DNA of 64,000 nt from Akkermansia muciniphila. GTDB taxonomy: Bacteria > Verrucomicrobiota > Verrucomicrobiia > Verrucomicrobiales > V1-33. The stretch covers positions 1 to 64,000 of the forward strand of contig CAMAUV010000014.1 of assembly GCA_945861415.1 (NCBI GenBank). The letters run 5' to 3'. The notes under the pieces were generated by a model. It saw nothing but the letters and a program-made list of their open reading frames with translations. It ran no database searches and was not told the origin of the DNA. Positions 47,284 through 56,900 of this stretch are shown here, in pieces; position 1 is the stretch's first letter; each line of letters starts with the position of its first letter. The translations under genes were made by a program, and so were the position numbers.

Positions 47284-49617
47284 TTACTCCAAATACAAAA
47301 ACTCATTGGCGTTCATGGCGACCAGGCAGAGATCGGCCAGCGCCTTTGAAGGTTCGCCCTCCGCCGCTTCTGCTGCGGGTTGTTTCTCGAGGAAGCGGGC
47401 GCCAAAGTCCAGTTCAGTCGCGCTTGGCTTCCTGCCAAAGGCAAAGCTGTAGACCCATTCCACCTGACGGCGCGGCACCGTGCCGGCCTCGCGCTGCACC
47501 CGGCGGGCAAAATGCCGACTCGTTTCGTAGGCAAACTGGCTGTTAAAAAGGCTGAAGACCTGCGGAGTGGTCACCGAAGCGCCCCGGCGCGGGCACGAAG
47601 CGGACCTGTCAGCGGCGTCAAAGGATTCCATCATTGGCACCATCAGGTTCCGGCGCTGAAACTGATAAAGGCTGCGGCGCCGGCGCTGATCCTCTTCTGA
47701 CGGGTCCCATTTGAACATATCGAAATCGCGGCCCATTTCCGGGGGCAGTTCGTCCAAAAAACCGGGGCCGCCACGCGTGAGCAGCAACCGTCCGCTCACC
47801 GCCAGCATCGCATCCCGCAGGGCCTCCCCCTCCAGCCGGCGGAAGGGGGCACGCCAGAGCAGCCGGTTGTCAGGATCAACTCCGGCGCAGACTTCGTGCT
47901 GCGGATGGCGGGAGGAAATCTGATAAGTCCGTGACAACAGCATCAGCCGGTGGAGCGGCTTGAGCCGCCAGTCGTTTTCAATCAGGCTGGCCGCAAGAAA
48001 ATCGAGCAACTCCGGATGGCTCGCCCCGGAGCCGTTCACTCCAAAATCATTGGCCGTGGAGACGATCCCTGCACCAAAGTGATACTGCCAGAGCCGGTTG
48101 ACCAGCACGCGGGCGGTCAGCGGATTTTTCGGGCTGGCAACCCATTCTGCCAGAACCTTTCGTCTGCCCGAGGCCGTGGACTTCAGATTCGGCAGCTCAT
48201 CGAAACACCCGCCTGACCATGCCGGGACGGCGGAGAGGAATGCCGGCGTGACGGACTGGAGTGGGGAAGTCACGCTTCCGCCATTGAGCACGCGGGTCTC
48301 CGGGACCGGCTCATCGTCCGATGGATTCGCCACCGCGCAGGCCACGGCTTTGAATCGTGCCGGGCCTTTGAATTGGGAAACTGCCATCTTGAGCTGGTTG
48401 AACTGATTGATCTCGTCCTTCGTGAACGAGGTATCCTTGCCAAAGTTTCCGTCGAACTCCTTGTCGTCCACTTCCTCGGCCGCCTTCTTCAAAATGGCTG
48501 CGAGCCGCGGCCTGAACGCGGTCCGGAATTTGGACAGGGAACGTTGGCGCCGGAGCATCTCCTCCTGGGCTTTGGCGTGTTGCTCGTCGAACTCACCGCC
48601 TTTTTCCACTTCCAAATATTTTACCGCAGGTTCAGCCCGCTTCATCGGGGAGAGAAACGCCTGCAGGCTGTAATAATCCACGATGGAAACCGGATCGTAT
48701 TTGTGATCGTGACACCGGGCGCATCCCACCGTGATCCCAAGGAAGACGGACCCGACGGTGTCGGTGATTTCGTTGAGATAATCCTGCCGCTTGTTTTCCG
48801 GCACCATGTTATCCGCTTCCCACGGACCGAGCCGGTAAAAACCGGTCGCGACGATTCCCTCGCTTCCAGCCTCCAGTTCGTCGCCAGCCAGTTGCTCGCG
48901 GATGAAACGGTCGAACGGACGGTCCTCATTGAACACGCGGACGACATAGTCCCGGTAGCGCCAGAGAGTCGGGCGTTCTTCATCGATGGCAAAACCGTCC
49001 GTGTCGGCATAGCGCACGACATCAAGCCAGTGACGTGCCCAGCGCTCGCCGTAGGCGGGCGAAGCAAGCAAACGCTCCACCACCTTTTCGAAGGCATCCG
49101 GCGAACTGTCCGTCAGAAAGGCCTCTATCTCATCAGGCGTGGGCGGCAGTCCGGTCACATCGAAAGAAATCCGCCGGAGCAAAGCAACGCGCGAAGCCAG
49201 CGGAGCGGGCTCAATTCCCCGGGTATCCTGCTTTGCCAGGATAAACGCATCAATGGGCGTCAACACCAGACCGGCCTGCTTCGCGGCCGGAATAGCGGGT
49301 TTGGCAATTGGTTGGAACGCCCGGTTGCCGGCACCATTCTGCTGTCCGGTGCCCGGCTCCTGAGACTGCGCCGTCAGCCCGGGCGCGAGAACCAATAACA
49401 CCATGGAGAGCACGGCCCACACCCGCGAGCCTGGCAGGAATCCAGCACCGAAAACCCTCGGGCTGGCGGAGAGCGGAGAGAGTTCCGTGCGTCCAGTGAC
49501 CTTGCCTGCTGCGGTGGCACCGGTTTCCTCAGCGCGAGGCTTGAGATTCCATCCGGGCACGAAGTCGAGGCCGGCGAGGGAAAGCCAGGCGGTGGTGGCT
49601 CGGTGTTGTCTGCTCAT
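47284..49617 (-). CDS. PSCyt2-PSD1 protein fused to a foreign membrane leader; lacks PSCyt1
   Basis: The 777-residue product contains PSCyt2 (DUF1549; about 115-330, ISFDVTGLPPTPDEIEAFL and [14 protein letters not shown]) and PSD1 (DUF1553; about 480-777, ARVLVNRLWQYHFGAGIV, HPELLDFLAASL). No N-terminal PSCyt1 cytochrome domain is present. Residues 1-60 (MSRQHRATTAWLSLAGLDFV) are clearly related to the leader of the helical-repeat protein at 41897, not to PSD1 proteins. A second hydrophobic segment starting at Met 72 (MVLLVLAPGLTAQSQE) looks like the original signal peptide; its ATG is at 49404. The fusion is in frame, so either start could be used. It heads the operon PSD1, DUF1501, protease, propeller, repeat protein. 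Confidence 0.88.
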   Translation of the reverse strand: MSRQHRATTAWLSLAGLDFVPGWNLKPRAEETGATAAGKVTGRTELSPLSASPRVFGAGFLPGSRVWAVLSMVLLVLAPGLTAQSQEPGTGQQNGAGNRAFQPIAKPAIPAAKQAGLVLTPIDAFILAKQDTRGIEPAPLASRVALLRRISFDVTGLPPTPDEIEAFLTDSSPDAFEKVVERLLASPAYGERWARHWLDVVRYADTDGFAIDEERPTLWRYRDYVVRVFNEDRPFDRFIREQLAGDELEAGSEGIVATGFYRLGPWEADNMVPENKRQDYLNEITDTVGSVFLGITVGCARCHDHKYDPVSIVDYYSLQAFLSPMKRAEPAVKYLEVEKGGEFDEQHAKAQEEMLRRQRSLSKFRTAFRPRLAAILKKAAEEVDDKEFDGNFGKDTSFTKDEINQFNQLKMAVSQFKGPARFKAVACAVANPSDDEPVPETRVLNGGSVTSPLQSVTPAFLSAVPAWSGGCFDELPNLKSTASGRRKVLAEWVASPKNPLTARVLVNRLWQYHFGAGIVSTANDFGVNGSGASHPELLDFLAASLIENDWRLKPLHRLMLLSRTYQISSRHPQHEVCAGVDPDNRLLWRAPFRRLEGEALRDAMLAVSGRLLLTRGGPGFLDELPPEMGRDFDMFKWDPSEEDQRRRRSLYQFQRRNLMVPMMESFDAADRSASCPRRGASVTTPQVFSLFNSQFAYETSRHFARRVQREAGTVPRRQVEWVYSFAFGRKPSATELDFGARFLEKQPAAEAAEGEPSKALADLCLVAMNANEFLYLE

Positions 49618-49695
49618 GATATTCACACCGCTCTGCTATTACTTTTTGTTTAAGGGGATTTCGGGACTTCTTTTCGTCCGCATGCGCGTACCATC
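49458..49695 (-). repeat. Repeat copy B: promoter/leader block joined to the PSD1 gene
   Basis: This is the diverged copy of 43011-43280, covering about 75 bases of upstream DNA and the first 50 or so codons of the PSD1 fusion. Shared landmarks are ATTCACAC-GCTCTG near the start codon, TTCGTCCG and GCGCGTACC upstream, and the coding stretch for TTAWLxLAxLxFVxGWNLKPR. It implies that this operon and the helical-repeat gene once had the same promoter. Confidence 0.65.
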
Positions 49696-49730
49696 GACCG
49701 GCGACTTACATTACCGGAGACCGGAGGATC
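49679..49730 (-). repeat. Short intergenic repeat upstream of the PSD1 operon (related to 53827-53879)
   Basis: About 50 bases from CGCATGCGCGTACC to ACCGGAGACCGGAGGAT have a close match at 53827-53879, upstream of the delta-60 gene on the same strand. Both copies precede minus-strand genes, so the block may be a shared upstream regulatory element or the relic of a duplicated leader. GGAGACCGGAGG is the best-conserved part. Confidence 0.55.
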
Positions 49731-49790
49731 TCACCGGGCCGGGGCGCGGCGGAGACTGCCGAGGGCAGATGAGCCGTTCCCTCCACGCGC

Positions 49791-52700
49791 TCAGCGTTCG
49801 AAGAACCGGTAAAACCGGCGGCGGGTCACCGGGTAGGCGTCGTCGAACAAGCGTTTGGAGCCGTCCGGTCCGGTGATAAAGTCCGTCAGCGGCGTCCAGT
49901 TGACGAGGTTCGATGAATACTCGCAGCGGTAGCTCCGGCCGGGGGAGCCGCAGAGGTCAATGATGGTGCTGAACGGATCGTTCGTGAAGGCGGTGATCTC
50001 GATCGGGAGGCTGCCGCCGGCGAGGGCGGTAACGTAGGCGCGGGCCTCGCCATTCACGCTGACGAATTCGCCGCCGATGTAAACGTCGCCCGCCGTGTGG
50101 CCGGCCATGCCGGACGGGGCGATGGCGATGGCGCGCACGGCACCATCGAGCACGGGACGGAAGGATGAATCGAGGCTCCCGTCCGGCCGCAGGCGGGCGA
50201 GGTAGGGCTGGACAAGTCCGCCCGCCTGACTGAAGCGTCCGCCGGCGAGGATGCCGCCATTCGGCTGCACCGCCACGCTGAGCACCGGGCCATTGAATCC
50301 GGGAAACGGATTGAAGCCGGGGAGCACGTGGCCGGTGGGCTGGAGACAGCTCAGGTTCTGATGGGAGGTGCCGTTCACGGAGTTGAACTCACCGGCGATG
50401 ATCACGTTCCCTTCGGGCGTGAGGGCGAGGCTGCGGACGATGCCGCCGCCGGATAGCGCCACATTCCATGCCGAATCCACGATCCACGCGCCGGCCTGCA
50501 TTTTCAGCCGGGGGAGGCCGGTGCGCGCTTGGCCGCCGAGGAGGTTGAATTCCCCGCCCACGATCACACCGTCCGTCGCGTCCACCAGCAGGGCATGCAC
50601 GGGATCGTTCGCGCCAAGGGAGAAAGCTCCGTTCAGCGTGCCGTCGGCATTGAGCAGGACGAGATTATCGCGGGCCGGTCCCACCGTGTTGTCGGGATGC
50701 GGCAGGCCGCCGAAATTCCGGAAGTCGCCGCCCGCGAGGAACATCCCGTCCGGCAGCGGGACCACGGTCCTGATTTCCCCGCGCGCGGCGCCGTCCCACG
50801 TGCCGTTGCTGACGTTCCATGCCGTCCGCGCGCGCTGGCGCTCGTCGAGACGGCAGATGTCGGGGTTATTGATGTTATGGACGCTACCCAGTCCGTCGAA
50901 ACACCTCGAGAAACGGCCAGCGAGCAGCACATCCTGCGTGGCGGGCACGGCGGTGAGAGCCTTCACCTTCGAACCAGATATCCGGGCACGGACCGTCGGA
51001 TCGTTCCGCCAGCCGAGGTCCGTCTGCAGCACGGCCAGGTTCGGGGCGGAGTTGGTCTGAACCGAGGAAAAATCGCCCGCGGCGAACAGCCGTCCCGGTT
51101 GAGGGAGGAGCGCAGAGACCGGGCCGTCCAACCCCGAATGCGGCGGGTCGTTGACGATGAGAAAGTCGTCATCGGCGTCAAAAAAGGCGACATGGCTCAC
51201 TGGCTGGTTGTCGAAACTGCGGAAGTTCCCCCCCAGCAGGAAGGCTGGCCCCGACCACTCCGGCCGGGAGACAGGCATGAGGATAGTCGGGTATAGAGCT
51301 TGCTGGAAATAGCCAGCAGGGCGGATGAATTTCTGACCCGGATCGCTCACTCCGTCTGGCAGCAGGCGCTCGACCTGCCGGATTTCATCCGCGGGGATGT
51401 CGCTGCTGAAAGTGCTCATCAGGTAGCCGACCGTTAGGGTTCCGTCGGCCCGGACGTACAGGGCACCCGGAATGAGATTCTGCGGTGCCCGGAGCGACGG
51501 CTTCCAGCCATCAAGGGTGTGCGTGCCCGGCTGGAGCCGTGCGATGCGGTCGCGCGATCCGGTGCCCACATGGGCGAATGCGCCCGCCAAGTAGATGAAG
51601 CCGTCCATCCCGGGAACCATCATGGTGCAACCGCTGTCGCAGGTGATGGCGGAGTATGCCGGATCCTCCGCTCCCGAAGGCAATAGCCGGGTGATCTGCG
51701 CCTCAAAACCCACTGAATGCAGTAACAGGATCCTGTCCACCGTCGCGACGATCTGGCGTGAGTTGTAACATTCCGGTAACAACCCGACACCCCAAGCCGG
51801 TGCAGCGAAGCCGGGATCGACAGCGCCGTGATGAAAAACGCGTTTCAGGCGCGCCGCGGCGCCCGAAGGCTTTTGGATGATCACATAGCCGCCGCCAAAC
51901 ACGTCGATCTCCAAGACCGTGTCATTCACGGCACTCAGCGTGTGGTCCAGCACCAGCATTGGATCATGAGCGCCGGTGAGGGTATTCAGGCGTATCAGAC
52001 ACGAGGCAGGCGATCCCCGGCTGGTGTGGAAGCTCCCGCCGAGCAGCACCTGCCCACCGTCCACCGTGATGCCAAGCGGCCGCCGGTCCAGCCACGGCGC
52101 GTTGAAGGTCATGTCCACCTTGCCTTCCGGTGTCAGCTTTGCCACATAGCGGCGATCCGCACCGAAGAGGCGTGTGAAGTTCCCGATGACGTAGATGCTG
52201 CCGTCATTACCCATCGCCGCCTCTGTAATATCGCCGTTGGTACTGGTATCCCGGTAGATGATGTCGAAGCCAAAGAGCGATTCATGGAAGCGGGCGAAAT
52301 TCCTGCCGTCGATAGTGCTTCGGAAATTCCCTCCGACAAAGTGGGCTCCGGAACCGGTCCGCGTGATCGCCCGCACCGACTCGCCGTAGGAACGGAAATA
52401 CCCGTCAGTATAGCCTCCTGTGGCTGGGAAAATCGCGAGGCACCAGGGCGCATCCGCCCCTTCGCGGTCCTTGCCGAGCCAGACGCGGCCATCTGCCAGC
52501 ACAAAGAGCGCCCGCACCGTGTCCTCCCGTGGGATGAACGTCCCGGCACTGTCGTAGGTCAGATCCGCACTGCCGTCCGTATCGAGCCGGAGGTGATTGC
52601 GCACGGGCGTGCCGCGGTAGCTCGGAAACTGGCCGCCGATGACGATCCGGTCATCCCGTGGATCAATCGCCACGGCATGCACCGGCCCCTCCGGTCCCGT

Positions 52701-53444
52701 GCCGGGATTGAAAGAAAGATCGAACTCGCCGGTGGAATGGATTCGGTCCACGTTCGCACTTGGGAGAGTAGTGCCGTCCATGACTACGTGGGTGAACTGT
52801 CCGCCGATCACGATCCGGTCGATTGAATCTACCGCCAGCGCGTGAATGGGGCCGTTCGCACCGGTGTTCCAGTCACGAGGCACACCCGTGCGTTCCATCC
52901 GCGCGAGCCGGTTCCGCGGAACGCCAGAGAGCAAGGTGTAATCTCCCGCCGCCATGAGCAGCCGGGTGCTGAAGAATCCGTCCGTAAAGTTCGCCAAAAG
53001 CAGCGCGCGCACCGTGTCGTTGAAGCCCTCACCGAGGTTGGCATTGAATCCGATGTCAAACGTCCCGTCGGCATGGAACCGCGCCAGCCGGCCCACATCG
53101 ACACCGTTCACCTGTGTGAACTCACCCGCGATGTAGAACCCGCCGCCTTCCGCATTCCTCTCCGTCTCCACAGCCAGCACCCGCCCGTTGAGTTGCAGGC
53201 TGAACCCCGCCACCGGCGTCCCGTCCTCCTCAAGGAACGCCACATTGCGCGAGAGCTGTCCGTTCACCGTCCTGAACTCCCCGCCGAGGATCATCCGTCC
53301 GTTTTCCAGCGAGCCCGTGGCAAAGACCGGACCATCAACGGGGGCAAAGCCCGTGGACACCGGCAGCAGGCTGTCCGCGGCGGGCTGCACCGCCGTGGCG
53401 ATAGAGAGCAGCAGGGCGGACCAAAGGAGAAGAAGGACTTTCAT
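49791..53444 (-). CDS. Secreted delta-60 repeat propeller protein
   Basis: The 1217-residue product has a signal peptide (MKVLLLLWSALLLSIATAVQ), then about sixteen repeats of the delta-60 type, each with a core like G-G-x-F-x-x-x-x-G, then an R-L-x-x-D-G-x-x-D-x-x-F block. Examples are ILGGEFRTVNGQLSRNVAFL, YIAGEFTQVNGVDVGRLARF, VIGGQFPSYRGTPVRNHLRL, IIAGEFNSVNGTSHQNLSCL and LAGGRFSQAGGLVQPYLARL. A small C-terminal beta domain (ITAFTNDPFSTIIDLCGSPG to FYRFFER) matches the tail style of other exported proteins here. Delta-60 repeats are predicted beta-propeller blades; no enzyme activity is known. It lies alone between the second LTD/CotH gene and the PSD1 operon. Confidence 0.85.
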   Translation of the reverse strand: MKVLLLLWSALLLSIATAVQPAADSLLPVSTGFAPVDGPVFATGSLENGRMILGGEFRTVNGQLSRNVAFLEEDGTPVAGFSLQLNGRVLAVETERNAEGGGFYIAGEFTQVNGVDVGRLARFHADGTFDIGFNANLGEGFNDTVRALLLANFTDGFFSTRLLMAAGDYTLLSGVPRNRLARMERTGVPRDWNTGANGPIHALAVDSIDRIVIGGQFTHVVMDGTTLPSANVDRIHSTGEFDLSFNPGTGPEGPVHAVAIDPRDDRIVIGGQFPSYRGTPVRNHLRLDTDGSADLTYDSAGTFIPREDTVRALFVLADGRVWLGKDREGADAPWCLAIFPATGGYTDGYFRSYGESVRAITRTGSGAHFVGGNFRSTIDGRNFARFHESLFGFDIIYRDTSTNGDITEAAMGNDGSIYVIGNFTRLFGADRRYVAKLTPEGKVDMTFNAPWLDRRPLGITVDGGQVLLGGSFHTSRGSPASCLIRLNTLTGAHDPMLVLDHTLSAVNDTVLEIDVFGGGYVIIQKPSGAAARLKRVFHHGAVDPGFAAPAWGVGLLPECYNSRQIVATVDRILLLHSVGFEAQITRLLPSGAEDPAYSAITCDSGCTMMVPGMDGFIYLAGAFAHVGTGSRDRIARLQPGTHTLDGWKPSLRAPQNLIPGALYVRADGTLTVGYLMSTFSSDIPADEIRQVERLLPDGVSDPGQKFIRPAGYFQQALYPTILMPVSRPEWSGPAFLLGGNFRSFDNQPVSHVAFFDADDDFLIVNDPPHSGLDGPVSALLPQPGRLFAAGDFSSVQTNSAPNLAVLQTDLGWRNDPTVRARISGSKVKALTAVPATQDVLLAGRFSRCFDGLGSVHNINNPDICRLDERQRARTAWNVSNGTWDGAARGEIRTVVPLPDGMFLAGGDFRNFGGLPHPDNTVGPARDNLVLLNADGTLNGAFSLGANDPVHALLVDATDGVIVGGEFNLLGGQARTGLPRLKMQAGAWIVDSAWNVALSGGGIVRSLALTPEGNVIIAGEFNSVNGTSHQNLSCLQPTGHVLPGFNPFPGFNGPVLSVAVQPNGGILAGGRFSQAGGLVQPYLARLRPDGSLDSSFRPVLDGAVRAIAIAPSGMAGHTAGDVYIGGEFVSVNGEARAYVTALAGGSLPIEITAFTNDPFSTIIDLCGSPGRSYRCEYSSNLVNWTPLTDFITGPDGSKRLFDDAYPVTRRRFYRFFER

Positions 53445-53954
53445 GGGAGGCGAGCGGATTCGGGATTCCGTGATCTCCGCGCGGAGTGATGAGCAGCGGG
53501 CACCATATGCCGGGGGAGGTCGCCAGCGTCATCGGGCAGCAAGCGGGGAATCTTGCACCAAAAGTGAGATATCCCGAAGGTCGTCAGGAATTCCCGCGGG
53601 TCCGCGCCGGCGGGCAGCGAGGCTACCGGCAGCAGATTGACGATTGCTGAACAAGGATGGCTGATTTTTGAAGGATGCACCCCCGGCACTGACTTCAACA
53701 ATCGACAATCCTTGTTCAGCCATCTGCGTTTTCCTCCCGGCTCCGTCAGGGCTGCGCCGGGCGGGTAAGGGGCATGCCGGAGAAAGCGGAGCCGATGCTG
53801 CGCTGCATGATGCCCTCCCGCATCCCGCATGCGCCTGCCGTCGACCGTCGACCTGCATTATTGCCGGAGACCGGAGGAACGTGCCTTCCGCGGGGGAGCC
53901 GGATTCTGCGGTGCGCGTGCAGTCGCCCTGCCATGCGCAGTCTCTCCGCACGAA
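53445..53954. other. Intergenic region with repeat copy C and an inverted repeat
   Basis: No gene is convincing; an open frame across 53529-53951 has arginine/alanine-rich, non-family sequence. Present features are the short repeat at 53827-53879 (see 49679-49730) and a 13-base inverted repeat GCTGAACAAGGAT at 53646-53658 with its complement at 53708-53720. That repeat could form a stem with a loop of about 49 bases; it is not followed by a T-run. The promoter of the delta-60 gene should lie within about 100 bases of 53444. Confidence 0.45.
53827..53879 (-). repeat. Repeat copy C (short intergenic block)
   Basis: It matches 49679-49730 in CGCATGCGC, the TCGAC core and the CCGGAGACCGGAGGA end, with a few substitutions and small gaps. 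No open reading frame is conserved between the two copies. Confidence 0.55.
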
Positions 53955-56900
53955 TCAGGGCGGGAGGAGCAGTTCCACATGGTAGTAAGCGGGCGGGGAA
54001 AGGGTGGACGGAGCAGGAAAGCTGGCTGTTAAGGGGCCGGCGGAGGCGGGGGCGTAGTATTGGCCGGGGACTACGGTCCAGGTAATGAGATCGGAGGAAT
54101 GGCGGACGCGATAAAGGCGGCCAGGCTGGGTGGGCCAGGTGAGTTGCACCTGGCCGGAAGGTGTGAGGCCAACGCTGGAAATGCGGAGCGCCGAAGTGCC
54201 GGAACGGGGATCGGTGCCGGCGAAGTATTCAGTGCTGTTGGTGAAGCCGTCGCCGTCGGCATCGGTGCCGGCGTCGTTGACGGCATTGCTGAGGCCGTGG
54301 GCGGTTTCCCAGGCGTCCGGCATCCGGTCGCCGTCGCTGTCGGGTGCGGGCGCGGGTGCGGTGACATTGAATGGCGCGGACTGGCCGGTGCGGAGCTGGG
54401 CATCGGTGGCGCTGATCCGCACTCCGGTGGCGGTTTTGGGGATGGAGATGAATCCGGCGAAGTAACCGTCGCTGAAGGTGACGGCGGCGGGCGAGAGCGC
54501 GCCCCGCCAGGGAATAGCGAGGCCGGGGTTGAAAATGCCCCATGTGCTGGCGTCGGTGGTGAAGGTCCAGTCGGCAGCGCTGTCTTTATCGGTGCTGCCG
54601 GTGCGCTGCCAGGAGCTGATGCCGCTCGGCACCCGAGTTCCGACGGGAGCGCCGTTGCCGGTCCACTGGCTGCCGATGGTCACGGGCGATCCATTGACGA
54701 TGATGTTGAGGCTCTGGAGATCCGTCTGCGGCCAGCCAAAGGCCATGAAGTCGCGCAGAGTGCCGTCGGCATCGAAGAGCATGATCCAGCCGCGATTGGG
54801 CCCGCTGAGCCATGAGATGTTGCCGCCGAAGTTGAGCCACCCGGTCTTGTTTACATCAGAGACGCGGACTATCTCGCCGGGAGCGAAGGAGGAAGGCAGC
54901 GTCCAGGTGACGGCATTTAGCGCATCAATGCCCGAACTGTTGCCGACGCGTACGAACCAGCCGGCGGTGTTCACCAGCGTGGAGCCGGTGTTTTGCAGTT
55001 CAAACTGATCCTGATCCTCGTCCGTGACTTCGGTGATATAAACGGATGAGCTGACCGAGAGCGGCACGGTGCCGGAGTAGTGAGTGACCACGCGGTCCAG
55101 CTGGTCGCGGGCGCTGATGATCGCGGGGAAGGGCACGCCGGTCTGCACGGAGGAGGGCGTGTGGTCCCATGTGAAATGGTGCAGCGGGCCGCTGGGGGCG
55201 GTGCCGGGCGTGCCGTTGGGCACGGCGGAGGCGGTCCAGCTTTCACGCTCATTGTAGTCGCGCGCCGGAAGAGCCACGGCATCCACATGGGTGAGGGAAT
55301 AGCCGGCGGTGAAGGTCAGCGGTTCCCAGCCGGTTTCGTAGCGGAAGTTGAGAATGGCCACATCCCGGGGATTGGGCAGGGAGAGCGTTATGCCTTCGTC
55401 GTTGTTGTCGAGCGCGCCGGCGAACTGCCCCGGCGCGAGTAAGGTCCCGGCATTGGGAAAGCGGCTGAGAAAAGCCGTGCGGTTGCGGCAGACGACGGCG
55501 AACGCGCCGCGCGCGAGCGCAGTGCCGGCGGGGAAGGTATAGTCCACGCCGTTGGTAAAGCGCACGCCGCTCAAGTCCAGGGCAGTGGTGCCGGTGTTGA
55601 GCATTTCGATGAACTCAAAGTCGCTGCCGCCGTTCGGCTTGTAGATGAACTCAGAAATGCGCAGGCCGTCGAGCAGGGCCTGACAGGCGGCGGGCAGCGG
55701 CTCATTCGGCAGGCCAGGACTGGGGACGCTGAAGGTGGCGATGGCCGCCCCGCCGTCGGGGTTGCGGCCGGTGGATCGATCGCGGAACTGCGAGACAGTG
55801 TCCACGCGGTCGGCGAGCGCGCCGTTCTCGCCGAGCAGCGCCGCTCCGCCGAAGGTGTTGTCCAGTCCGAAGGGTAATTCAGATGGATCTTTTTGCGTGG
55901 CGCTGCTGCCCATGGCCTTGAAGACGTGGAATCCGCCCGGCCCGATGAAGCTGAGCACGGGCAGGACGTGGCGGGAGGGGAAGTTCACCCAGTCATCCGT
56001 GAGCCTCATGCCACCAATGGCCACGGGCAGGGCCGCCGAGTTGTGGATTTCGAGGAAGTCGTCGTCGAGCCGGAAGTCGGGGTTGGTGAACCACTCGTTG
56101 ATGCGCAGCGCCGCCGGGGAGCCGAGGGCTGCCGCGGTATTCGCTGCGCCGATGCTCGGCGTGCAGAGTGTGAGGGTATTCAGGGCATTCAATGTCTCAC
56201 CCGTGCGGCCCACGGAAAAATCCGTGGCCTGCGGGCCGAAGGTGATGGAATCCAGCAGCGCACCGCCATTGGCCACCGAGTCGTGGAGGAAGACGGCGTC
56301 GCTGTTTTGATCGAGGGAGAAACCCGTGTGCAGGCCGCTGCCGGCGAAGTTGCTGTCCGCGTAGAGCACGAGGAATGCGCTCGGTGCCAGCGTGGTGCCG
56401 GCGGGGAAGACGAACTTCTGCGGCAGCGCGGCATCGTCCGTGAGCGACATGCCGCTGAGGTCCACGGGCGCGGTGCCGGAATTCAGCAGCTCGATCACGT
56501 CGGGATACACACCGTCCTGCGGATGCGCGGTAGCGTTGGCGGCGAGGACCTCGGAGATGACGAGTTCGCCGTGAGTTTGTGTGACGCTGGAGGAAGCCGT
56601 CGGTATCGCCGGCGGGATGGCGGCTGCACCGATCCGCCCGAGCAGATGACTGCACCGCGCGCTCATGAAGGTCTTGATCTCGCTGCGGATGTTTGGCGGA
56701 GTCCAGGTGCCGAGGTGCTGCTCCACGAAGGAGGGGAAGGTTGCGTCGCTGAAAACGCCGCCGCACAGTTCCCGGATCGCATTGTGGTAAAGGGTGCACC
56801 ATTTGGGGTTGCCGGCAACGCTGGAATTTCCCATGAGCGGCAGCAACGGGCGGAAGGACGAGTCCTGTTCGGTGGCGTCGTAGAGGCCGCGGGCGGTCGG

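Noticed and set aside
53529-53951. 140-codon minus-strand frame in the gap before the delta-60 gene
   Set aside because: It includes the dispersed repeat and the inverted repeat, is low in hydrophobic core residues, and is not conserved between repeat copies.
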